DNA of 64,000 nucleotides from JALFST01 sp022779285 (GTDB taxonomy: Bacteria; Bacillota; Clostridia; Tissierellales; Peptoniphilaceae): the NCBI GenBank assembly GCA_050313895.1, contig JBNPMI010000004.1; one strand, 5' to 3'. This document shows, piece after piece, positions 53,312-60,576 of this stretch. The position numbers and the translations under genes are program-made. A model generated the notes under the pieces. It saw nothing but the letters and a program-made list of their open reading frames with translations. It did not search any database and was not told the DNA's origin. Numbering within the stretch: the first letter of the stretch is position 1; every line of letters starts with the position of its first letter.

Positions 53312-54739
53312 TCAGCAATACAGTCCCTTTTCCTCGTTCGGCGTCTCTTCTTCCGGAATTGCTTCTTCTATCGGCGTCACTTTCCCGCTATGAGATTTCC
53401 CCTGATAAAGCAGGAAGAAAAGAATGATCCCGACTCCGAGGCCCCAAGCGGCACCACGGGTTGCGAGCACCGCACCCATAACTCCGCAGATGCCACGCTC
53501 CACGCTGTTATCGCACATGCTCATTGCAAGATCGCAGCATACATAGCCCTGTACCAACAGTGTCAGAGAAAGAGCAATGGGCAATACCGGCTGCAACAGC
53601 GAGGAGATCGGCATCAGTGCCACGGCAATAAAAGTTGTAATGCGGAACGTGCCTGCGCCGCTGTGGATGGACTCCATTGCCTGCGGTCCTTCTTTATAGC
53701 GTGTCGCTACCGCCGCCGTGACAGCAGCCCAAAGAGGTCCGCACATCTGTGTATATGGGCAGGTGAGCGCCATCGCTACGTTACGAATACCGCTGACAAG
53801 ATTGGAACGGTCCGCATTGAAATCAATCATTTCGTCCGGACGCTCCTCATGCGCATCCTCGATCAGAGCCTCTGTTGTGACAAAGTCCCCGAAGGCGATG
53901 ATGTAGACAACCGCTGCCATCGGAATCGCGGCAATCCATGTGGAAACGGAAGGCCAGCCGATGGCAAAGGGCGAGAGCTGATTCCAAATATTGCCGAATT
54001 CCGGAATCTTGATAAACGGCCACCAGACAATTTTCGGAAAAGCTATTTCCTTGACCAGCGGTCCGAGGATGACCGCAATCAAAATGGCGGGCAGCATACC
54101 GTATTTCCCGATTTCGTTGATAATCTTGTTTTTCTTGCGCAGATTCTGCCAAAGAGGCGAAAAAAGACAAACATACGCAATGATGACTCCGACAATGATG
54201 GAGATCGGATATTTTCCAAAGCGACCGCCGGCCGCCATCTCTCCGATTACGGCTGAAATTCCGCCGCCCATCAGAATGCCCGCCTTCACCGACTGAGGCA
54301 CAATATGCACCATCTTGGATCCTAAGCCCGTAATTCCGAAAAACAGGAAAATCGCTCCGAGCAAAAATTGGGTCGCAATCAATGCCTGCGTACGCTCCAC
54401 GCCGATCGGATATCCGTTCAAAAATGCGATGACAATCGGTATGGCCGGCGTTACCCATCCCGGAACAACAGGATCGCCCAGTAAAATATGTAATGAATAA
54501 AAGAAACCATTGATAATGACCATGGAGAGTGCCACTTCATAACTCACTCCCAGGACCTCTGTGAGCACAGGCACCGCTCCCAGACATGTCGCACACATGA
54601 TCAGCCCCTGAAGCATTTCGGGGATTGACCAGGCATAATGAATGAAGGGCAAACGGATTTTGAAGATTCCTACCCTCCAATGTGCTTGCTCACCGCCAAA
54701 TTCGCGGTATCTGCTATGAAATCCTTCCCGTGTTACCAT
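53312..54739 (-). CDS. NCS2/xanthine-uracil-type permease family protein
   Basis: A 475-residue carrier with 12-14 membrane segments. The layout and motifs (LPFIHYAWSIPEMLQGLIM start, ILLGDPVVPGWVTPAIPIV, VPQSVKAGILMGGG, IAFGDFVTTEALIEDA) place it in the large NCS2/SLC23-like group, but it is distant from UraA at 9-10.5 kb. ATG 54739 follows AGGAGG. It is the first gene after the sigma-54 promoter, so it may import the substrate of the abfD cluster; a nucleobase is not certain. Its stop lies 137 bases before abfD. Confidence 0.78.
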   Translation of the reverse strand: MVTREGFHSRYREFGGEQAHWRVGIFKIRLPFIHYAWSIPEMLQGLIMCATCLGAVPVLTEVLGVSYEVALSMVIINGFFYSLHILLGDPVVPGWVTPAIPIVIAFLNGYPIGVERTQALIATQFLLGAIFLFFGITGLGSKMVHIVPQSVKAGILMGGGISAVIGEMAAGGRFGKYPISIIVGVIIAYVCLFSPLWQNLRKKNKIINEIGKYGMLPAILIAVILGPLVKEIAFPKIVWWPFIKIPEFGNIWNQLSPFAIGWPSVSTWIAAIPMAAVVYIIAFGDFVTTEALIEDAHEERPDEMIDFNADRSNLVSGIRNVAMALTCPYTQMCGPLWAAVTAAVATRYKEGPQAMESIHSGAGTFRITTFIAVALMPISSLLQPVLPIALSLTLLVQGYVCCDLAMSMCDNSVERGICGVMGAVLATRGAAWGLGVGIILFFLLYQGKSHSGKVTPIEEAIPEEETPNEEKGLYC

Positions 54740-54780
54740 ATAACTCCTCCTATTTTTTCTTGTTGCTTCACTTATATATA

Positions 54781-54797
54781 AGCAAGTTCTATGCCAA
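54781..54797 (-). promoter_or_regulatory. Sigma-54 (-24/-12) promoter of the abfD cluster
   Basis: TTGGCATAGAACTTGCT on the minus strand matches the consensus TTGGCACG-N4-TTGCT at nearly every informative base, with the invariant GG and GC 10 bases apart. It is about 42 bases upstream of the permease start, with AGGAGG in between. The rpoN gene and a sigma-54 activator gene lie just upstream. Confidence 0.85.
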
Positions 54798-54837
54798 GTC
54801 TGTGAAATTCTAAACGTTCGAAACCTTTTCCGGCTCA

Positions 54838-54892
54838 AGAAAAAAGATCTCCTAAAAAGCCGTTTTTCTCAGGCTTTCTCAGGAAATCTTTG
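54838..54892 (-). terminator. Terminator of the sigma-54 activator gene
   Basis: A long hairpin. AAAGATTTCCT pairs with AGGAGATCTTT (10 of 11), and inside it AAAGCC pairs with GGCTTT. On the minus strand it is followed by a run of six T. It separates the activator gene from the sigma-54 promoter and so isolates the cluster's own transcript. Confidence 0.85.
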
Positions 54893-54956
54893 CTCGCTCG
54901 TTCTGTGAAATCGCTATTTACGAAAAATATTATGGATCTCAAAGAGATGGATTGTT

Positions 54957-56390
54957 TCAATTTTGGGACGGCGTTTCGTTTTTGAAACGCCCCTGATAAT
55001 AGTTGAGTTTTCTACTAAAGGTTGAGGCGGAAATCCCCAAAATTCCCGCTGCGGCACGTACGGATTTCATACGCTCATAGGCCTGTAAAATGTATTCCGC
55101 CTCTATTTTTTCCAGTTCCTGACGAAGATCCAGCGTTCCGTTGCAATTGATCTGTCGCGTCGGATATTTGCCCGTGCAGATCGGCAGATCATAATCCATG
55201 ATTTCATCCTGATCGCAAAGGATTGCCGACTGCTCCACAATATTGTTCAGTTCACGGACATTGCCCGGCCAATCATAGCCCTCCATAGCCGCAAAGGCGC
55301 TATCCGAAAAGGTACGATTGAATTGATACTTTTTATTGATCTTTTTCAGGAATAATTTCGCAAGCGGTGCAATATCCTCAATGCGTTCCCTCAGGGGCGG
55401 AATTTCGATGGGAACCACGTTGAGTCGAAAGTAGAGGTCTTCCCTAAACTTTCCCTCCTCCACCATATGCTTGAGATCCCGGTTTGTTGCAGCAATGACA
55501 CGCACGTCAATATCAATATTATCCGTACCGCCTACACGGCGGATTTGCATCTCCTGCAGCACCCGCAGAAGATGTACCTGCATGGGCATGGGAAGCTCTC
55601 CGATTTCGTCTAAAAATACGGTTCCTCCATTGGCGCTCTCAAAAATTCCGATGGCGCCTCCGCGCTTTGCTCCCGTAAAGCTTCCTCCCTCATATCCGAA
55701 AAACTCACTTTCAATGAGCTCCGGAGAAACCGCTCCACAGTTGATGGCAATATAGCTTTCATTTTTACGGCGAGAATTTTCATAGATGTATTGTGCAAAG
55801 AGCTCCTTGCCGACGCCCGTCTCACCCGTAAGCAGAACCGTACTGTCAAGGGGTGCCACCTTGAGCGACCGCTTCAGCGTTAAAACGGTTTTGGGATCCT
55901 TGGCTAAGATCTGACTTCCCGACTCATTTCTCTGCATGTACTTGCGTAGAGCTTCATTTTTTGAAATTTCGGTATCAAATTGTTTTTTTAAAGTGACCAG
56001 CTCGGTCATATCTCGTACCACGGTCACGATCATCTGCAGATTTTGACCGCTGTGATCGAAAATGGGCTTGCTGGATATGATGGCATGCTTGCCTGTCGAA
56101 AAGGTTTGATGCAGGGAAATAGGCTTTTTCTTCTCCAAGACATACAGGGATCCCGATCGATTGATCAGGCGCTCCTTGACCAGCTCGCGCATATTTTTTC
56201 CCATCACCTGGTCGGGGCTGAGTCCCGAGATCTTTTGATATGCCGTGTTGATCAGAATGGTGTTGGCCTTTTCGTCCGTTATGTAGAGACCGTCATTGAG
56301 TGAATTGAAAATGGCATTGAGCTGGTTATTCGTGGACTTTACATCTCCGTTCAAAAGAGAACATGGAATTTTCGGATCGATATCATGCAT
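54957..56390 (-). CDS. PAS-domain sigma-54-dependent transcriptional activator
   Basis: A 477-residue bacterial enhancer-binding protein. A PAS domain (about 20-130, NSLNDGLYITDEKANTILIN) is followed by a linker and the AAA+ domain: Walker A GETGVGKE, the sigma-54 contact loop GSFTGA (canonical GAFTGA with one change), Walker B TVFLDEIGEL and RVIAATNRDL. The C-terminus has a Fis-type helix-turn-helix (VRAAAGILGISASTFSRKL). ATG 56390 has GAGGAG at the right distance; the ATG six bases earlier abuts that site. It should drive the -24/-12 promoter found 160 bases beyond its stop. The PAS domain must sense a signal not visible in sequence. Confidence 0.94.
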   Translation of the reverse strand: MHDIDPKIPCSLLNGDVKSTNNQLNAIFNSLNDGLYITDEKANTILINTAYQKISGLSPDQVMGKNMRELVKERLINRSGSLYVLEKKKPISLHQTFSTGKHAIISSKPIFDHSGQNLQMIVTVVRDMTELVTLKKQFDTEISKNEALRKYMQRNESGSQILAKDPKTVLTLKRSLKVAPLDSTVLLTGETGVGKELFAQYIYENSRRKNESYIAINCGAVSPELIESEFFGYEGGSFTGAKRGGAIGIFESANGGTVFLDEIGELPMPMQVHLLRVLQEMQIRRVGGTDNIDIDVRVIAATNRDLKHMVEEGKFREDLYFRLNVVPIEIPPLRERIEDIAPLAKLFLKKINKKYQFNRTFSDSAFAAMEGYDWPGNVRELNNIVEQSAILCDQDEIMDYDLPICTGKYPTRQINCNGTLDLRQELEKIEAEYILQAYERMKSVRAAAGILGISASTFSRKLNYYQGRFKNETPSQN

Positions 56391-56404
56391 ACGCATCTCC
56401 TCTC

Positions 56405-56950
56405 TTACAGGTTATGCCTTTTGAGTCCGGTCTGCGCCTCAAGAAATTCATGAAAGGACGCAGCCTCCTCCAAATCTGATGTCTTCCAGAGATAAGCGCC
56501 TGAGCCGAAAAATAAAATCTCCCACTCTCCGATGGTCACATAGTACGTCGTTTTATCGTATCGAACGCTTGCCTCCTCTTCGCCGAAAACAGCCAGAATT
56601 CGATTCTTTTCAAAATGAAAGGTCACATCCAGGGGGACAGTCCCTCTTTCTCGGGCAAGAGCCAGCGTTCTGCGCGCAATCTTTCTCCTGCCGGTCACGT
56701 TCGATAGCCAAAATAATGAGATGAAAAATGCGATTCCGAGTACATATCCGATTTTACCGATTGCACCAAGGGTGGAAAAGCGTTGCATCAGGAGGAAAAG
56801 CAAAATTACCGCAATGGCGCCAAAGATGGGATATGACCTCGTCTGCATCTTCTTCTGCCAGAAAAGCTTCCAGGTCGCTTCTCCCAAAGCACGGTATCCT
56901 GATTCATCATAGTGAGCCTTGATAAGATATATATATTTTTTTTCATCCAT
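56405..56950 (-). CDS. YcxB-like membrane protein
   Basis: A 181-residue protein. A soluble N-terminus (residues 1-35), two membrane helices (about 42-58 and 66-84) and a C-terminal beta-rich domain with YDKTTYYVTIGEWEILFFGSGAYLW form the pattern of YcxB-like proteins, which have no known function. It overlaps the end of rpoN by eight bases and is 14 bases before the activator gene, so rpoN, this gene and the activator form one unit. Confidence 0.75.
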   Translation of the reverse strand: MDEKKYIYLIKAHYDESGYRALGEATWKLFWQKKMQTRSYPIFGAIAVILLFLLMQRFSTLGAIGKIGYVLGIAFFISLFWLSNVTGRRKIARRTLALARERGTVPLDVTFHFEKNRILAVFGEEEASVRYDKTTYYVTIGEWEILFFGSGAYLWKTSDLEEAASFHEFLEAQTGLKRHNL

Positions 56951-58289
56951 TTTTTCTCGCCTCTTTCAAAAAATACAGCTTCTTTCTCTCGTAATTGTTC
57001 GGAATGGATCGCTGATCTCTGTATTTTGCCACCGTCCGTCTGGATATCTTCCATCCTCTTTTTTTCAGTGCATCGGCCAAAGCCTGATCGCTCATCGGAT
57101 GATCCGGAGCTTCTTCCTCGATCAGCGCTTCCATTGCATTCAAAATCGGATCCCTTCGTATGGTTTCTCCTCGATCCTTTTCTGTAACCGTTGGAAAAAG
57201 CTCGCTCAAAGGCAAAATTCCTCGAGAACATTGAATGTATTTTCCATGAACGGCTCTTGAAATCGTCGATTCATCCAGAAGCAGCGCTTCCGCAATGTCT
57301 TTTTGCTTCAAATCCTGTAATTCCCCTTCCGGAGACAAAAAGAAGTCTCTCTGCCGCTCAACAAGATAGCGCAAAATACGCTCCATCGTGGTAGCTCTTT
57401 GGCGGATATTATTCACAAGATTGCGTGCTTCCTGCTTCTTGGAAATGATATATTGCCGATCGACCGCAGAGATTTGATCCATGCGCTCATCATATCGTGC
57501 AACAACCTTCAGAGAATTGACCCATGAATGCGTCATACGGATCGTCAAATGTCCATTCTCCTCGATCACGGCGGCCTCCGGCAAGATGTATATGGGCTCC
57601 CGCCCTCGACTGATCCCGTTCAGCGGATATGGGTTGAGCTGCGCAATTCTCGAATAGGCTGCATGAACATCGGCAAGAGAGGCCCCCGTTTTTTTGGCAA
57701 TGGATTCAAAGTCACCTTGCAAAACGAGAGACCAGTGCGAGGCTATCAGTTCTTTTTCCAAAACCTCAGAAGGCTCCAATTGATACTGCAAACATTCGAG
57801 AAGATCCCTTGCTCCCAATCCTTTCGGCTCAATGCACAATAAAAGACGTTTCGCATTTTGGAAAAGTCTCGGATCCATCCCACTGTCCAATGCCTCCTTC
57901 TCCGCATCTTGTGTCAGATATCCTCTTCTGTCGAGAAAATCCAATAATAGTCTTGCACACCGACGTACACGAGCACTTTCCTTTGCGCAGTCAATTTGCA
58001 GAAGGATTTCACGCCATTCCTCGCTCACCTCCCGGAAAGCTCCGTTCATCGACTCCTCGCCATGAGGATCGCTTCCGGGTTCCTTTTGAAATCCCGGAGA
58101 ATCCTCCAATGCAATTTCATGCAGATCCTGCATTTCCTCCTCGCTTTCCAGAAGAGGATTTTCCTCCACCTCTTTTCGAATCGAATCGGACAGCTCCAGA
58201 AGCGGAGTTGCCAGCAGCTTCATCGAAAGAAGAAGAGATTGATTGAGCTGTAGTTGTTGAACTTGCACCTGACCCTGTTGTAATTTCAT
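56943..58289 (-). CDS. rpoN: RNA polymerase sigma-54 factor
   Basis: A 448-residue sigma-54. The Gln-rich region I (QQLQLNQSLLLSMKLLATPL), the core-binding domain, the DNA-binding region (DESTISRAVHGKYIQC) and the RpoN box SRRTVAKYRDQ are all present. ATG 58289 follows GGGGAG; longer frames upstream read unrelated sequence. Being next to its activator and the -24/-12 promoter, it may be largely dedicated to the abfD cluster, though other targets outside the window are possible. Confidence 0.95.
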   Translation of the reverse strand: MKLQQGQVQVQQLQLNQSLLLSMKLLATPLLELSDSIRKEVEENPLLESEEEMQDLHEIALEDSPGFQKEPGSDPHGEESMNGAFREVSEEWREILLQIDCAKESARVRRCARLLLDFLDRRGYLTQDAEKEALDSGMDPRLFQNAKRLLLCIEPKGLGARDLLECLQYQLEPSEVLEKELIASHWSLVLQGDFESIAKKTGASLADVHAAYSRIAQLNPYPLNGISRGREPIYILPEAAVIEENGHLTIRMTHSWVNSLKVVARYDERMDQISAVDRQYIISKKQEARNLVNNIRQRATTMERILRYLVERQRDFFLSPEGELQDLKQKDIAEALLLDESTISRAVHGKYIQCSRGILPLSELFPTVTEKDRGETIRRDPILNAMEALIEEEAPDHPMSDQALADALKKRGWKISRRTVAKYRDQRSIPNNYERKKLYFLKEARKNG

Positions 58290-58678
58290 ATACGGCTCCC
58301 CGATAAAAGGTTTCCTTTTATAAGCGGCTAAATAAAATCCCGCGCCTTCCTTCTGATTGAGAAAGAAAACGCGGGCTGCGATGAGAATCGTTGCGCTACC
58401 TGTGCAACGCCTCTCCATCCTGATGCAGCACCCATCTCTAATGAAAGATAATGGATGTAATAATCGCTTCATCTTTACTTAAGTAATTCTATAATAGTCC
58501 GTTACCAACCTGCAAGTGCCCCCAAATAAAAGTGTCTCATTCCGGATCACCCCTTTACCTCCGAGAAATTCTTGTCTGTTTTCAAAAAGATCCCCCAATG
58601 GATATCGTCACAAGAGCTTTCTGCTGATTCACAAATGGAGAGCCGGAATTTTTCGATCCCTCAAAAGATAGTTCGAAT
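58290..58678. other. Intergenic region upstream of rpoN
   Basis: About 390 bases. It contains a small hairpin (CGTTGC...GCAACG at about 58395-58415) and a weak promoter-like TTGCAG-16-TATAGA on the minus strand near 58480-58510 that could serve rpoN. No gene seen. Confidence 0.4.
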
Positions 58679-58744
58679 CAAAAAAGCAGCGGCTCGCTTC
58701 CCTCCTTCGGGGCTGCATAGCCGCTCCTTTTTTCACGATTTTCT
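58679..58744. repeat. 66-base hairpin repeat, copy 1
   Basis: A 66-base element identical in 63 positions to a second copy at 59481-59546, in the same orientation. The ends pair (GCAGCGGCT with AGCCGCT-CC), and on the minus strand the hairpin is followed by TTTTTTG, so it can act as a terminator for the small gene upstream. Confidence 0.85.
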
Positions 58745-58812
58745 CGGCAATGGAGAAGACTCAAGTCTCCATCGGTAGAAAAAACGAATCCGCCACTGAT
58801 GGAGATCCCCCT

Positions 58813-59190
58813 TCAAGCCTCCTTTTCTCCCTGCTCGGGGAATTGGCTGCCTGCAACACGTTCCGATCTTATGTCATGGACATAGGAGATCAGGAAAATA
58901 ATCAAAAAACTGAGAAACGTTTGCCACTGCCCGATTTTGCTTTGGTATGAGAAAAAAAGCTCTATTCCAAATAACCCGACAATCAATAATATGTAATAGA
59001 GACATTTCTCTCCGGCGGAATAGGTTGCTTTTTTTCCCTTCAGACGTTTTATCAAGCTATAGAGAAAATAACTACCCCAGAGAACCCACATCGGAATCGA
59101 ATGTAGATCCAGCTTGAACAAAAAGACGGATAGCGCAAGAATAAATATCGCCCACAAATGTTCGATATGAATGAGGATGCGAGGTTTCAT
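58813..59190 (-). CDS. Small integral membrane protein, unknown
   Basis: A 125-residue protein with about four membrane helices (IEHLWAIFILALSVFLF, SIPMWVLWGSYFLYSLI, CLYYILLIVGLFGIELFF, FLSFLIIFLISYVHDI) and a basic loop between helices 2 and 3 (KRLKGKK). No family recognised. The ribosome site is weak (GGCAGG before ATG 59190). It stands alone between two copies of a 66-base repeat, which suggests a small mobile or recently acquired cassette. Confidence 0.65.
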   Translation of the reverse strand: MKPRILIHIEHLWAIFILALSVFLFKLDLHSIPMWVLWGSYFLYSLIKRLKGKKATYSAGEKCLYYILLIVGLFGIELFFSYQSKIGQWQTFLSFLIIFLISYVHDIRSERVAGSQFPEQGEKEA

Positions 59191-59480
59191 GTTTTACCTG
59201 CCTTTTCTTCTATGGAGTGCCATCATTAGAATTTCATCATGCAAAAAGCTCCGTGACTTGTTGCTGCCGGAAACGATGTTTCGGAATTTCCTCCTTTGTT
59301 AAAACGTTTTCTTTTTTTCACAATATCATATCTGTTCATTTGCCGCAATAAAACTTTTCTCGTTTTCAAAAAAAAACGGCTATGCGATTTTATCTTCGGT
59401 GACTCCTCTGTCCCCGACCGGATTGCGATTTCCGCCATTCTCAAAACCGGATTCCGATCCTTTAGAAGAGGATTCGGATC

Positions 59481-59546
59481 CAAAAAAGCAGCGGCTCGCT
59501 TCCCTCCCTCGGGGCTGCATAGCCGCTGCTTTCTTCACGATTTTCT
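59481..59546. repeat. 66-base hairpin repeat, copy 2
   Basis: The second copy. Its arms pair perfectly over 12 bases (AAAGCAGCGGCT / AGCCGCTGCTTT). It is preceded by a separate inverted repeat (GGATTCCGATCC ... GATTCGGATCC, 59449-59481), and a diverged version of that lies before copy 1. The bases between 59191 and 59448 show no gene. Confidence 0.85.
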
Positions 59547-59587
59547 TGTCAACGGATACTCATGGGCGCCATTGGCATGAGATCTGC

Positions 59588-59622
59588 AAAAAAGTGTCAC
59601 CGCTATGGCGTGACGCTTTTTT
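59588..59622 (-). terminator. Terminator of the aldolase gene
   Basis: On the minus strand a stem GCGTCACGCC / GCGGTGACAC around ATA, flanked by A- and T-runs, ends a few bases past the fba stop codon. The following T-run (AAAAAA at 59588-59593 on the plus strand) is strong. Confidence 0.92.
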
Positions 59623-59627
59623 TATTT

Positions 59628-60494
59628 TTACTCGGCTTTGCCGACCGAGCCGAACATATGCATCTTTTCGCGGACAATTTCGCGGATTCCTTCCGTTCCC
59701 GGAGCAAGAAGCTTGCGCGGATCAAAGCCCTTGCCCTGACGATCCTTGCCCTGCTCAATATATTCACGCGTCTTCTTTGCGAACGCGATTTGACACTCCG
59801 TATTCACGTTGATCTTGGAAACTCCCAAATCAATGGCCTTCTGAATCTGATCCTCAGGAATGCCGGTGCCTCCATGAAGAACGAGCGGCAAATTTCCCGT
59901 TTTTGCCTTGATCGCCTGTAAAGCGTCAAAACGTAATCCCTGCCAATTCTCCGGATATACGCCGTGAATATTTCCGATGCCTGCCGCCAGAAAATCGATG
60001 CCTAATTTCGCAAGCTGTAAGCATTCCTCCGGATCCGCAACCTCTCCGGCGCCGACAACGCCATCCTCTTCACCGCCAATGGTGCCGACTTCTGCTTCTA
60101 CAGAAATTCCCTTTTCATGAGCCAGCTTTACGATTTCCGCGGTTTTTTCCAGATTTTCCGCCAGAGGATAATGAGAGCCGTCAAACATAACCGAGGTATA
60201 TCCCGCCTCAATACAGCCCTTTGCCCCCTCATAGGTGCCATGATCCAGATGCAGGGCGACCGGCACGGTAATTCCCAGCGCCTTATCCATTGCCGTAACC
60301 ATGGCGGCGACCGTTTCGTAGCCGGTCATATACTTGTTTGCGCCCTCTGAAACACCTAAGATCACGGGCGATCTGAGTTCTTCAGCAACCTCCAGAACCG
60401 CCTTCGTCCACTCCAGATTGTTGATGTTGAAGTGTCCGATCGCATAATGTCCCTGTTCCGCCTTTTGTAGCATTTCCTTAGCTGATACGAGCAT
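59628..60494 (-). CDS. fba: Fructose-bisphosphate aldolase, class II
   Basis: A 288-residue zinc aldolase of glycolysis that cleaves fructose 1,6-bisphosphate. Zinc-binding and catalytic segments are VALHLDHGTY, GIGNIHGVYP and VLHGGTGIP. The N-terminal GHYAIGHFNINNLEW is typical. ATG 60494 has AAGGAGG upstream. It follows glycogen phosphorylase by 82 bases and is probably read from the same or a nearby promoter. Confidence 0.95.
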   Translation of the reverse strand: MLVSAKEMLQKAEQGHYAIGHFNINNLEWTKAVLEVAEELRSPVILGVSEGANKYMTGYETVAAMVTAMDKALGITVPVALHLDHGTYEGAKGCIEAGYTSVMFDGSHYPLAENLEKTAEIVKLAHEKGISVEAEVGTIGGEEDGVVGAGEVADPEECLQLAKLGIDFLAAGIGNIHGVYPENWQGLRFDALQAIKAKTGNLPLVLHGGTGIPEDQIQKAIDLGVSKINVNTECQIAFAKKTREYIEQGKDRQGKGFDPRKLLAPGTEGIREIVREKMHMFGSVGKAE

Positions 60495-60576
60495 GTGTTC
60501 CTCCTTCTGATGCTTGAACATCGATTTTATCCACGTTCCGGACTTATGATACCCAGTCCCGAGCGATTCCCCCGAC

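Noticed and set aside
54838..54892. The long hairpin as an activator-binding site
   Set aside because: On the minus strand it is followed by six T directly after the activator gene, so a terminator explains it better.
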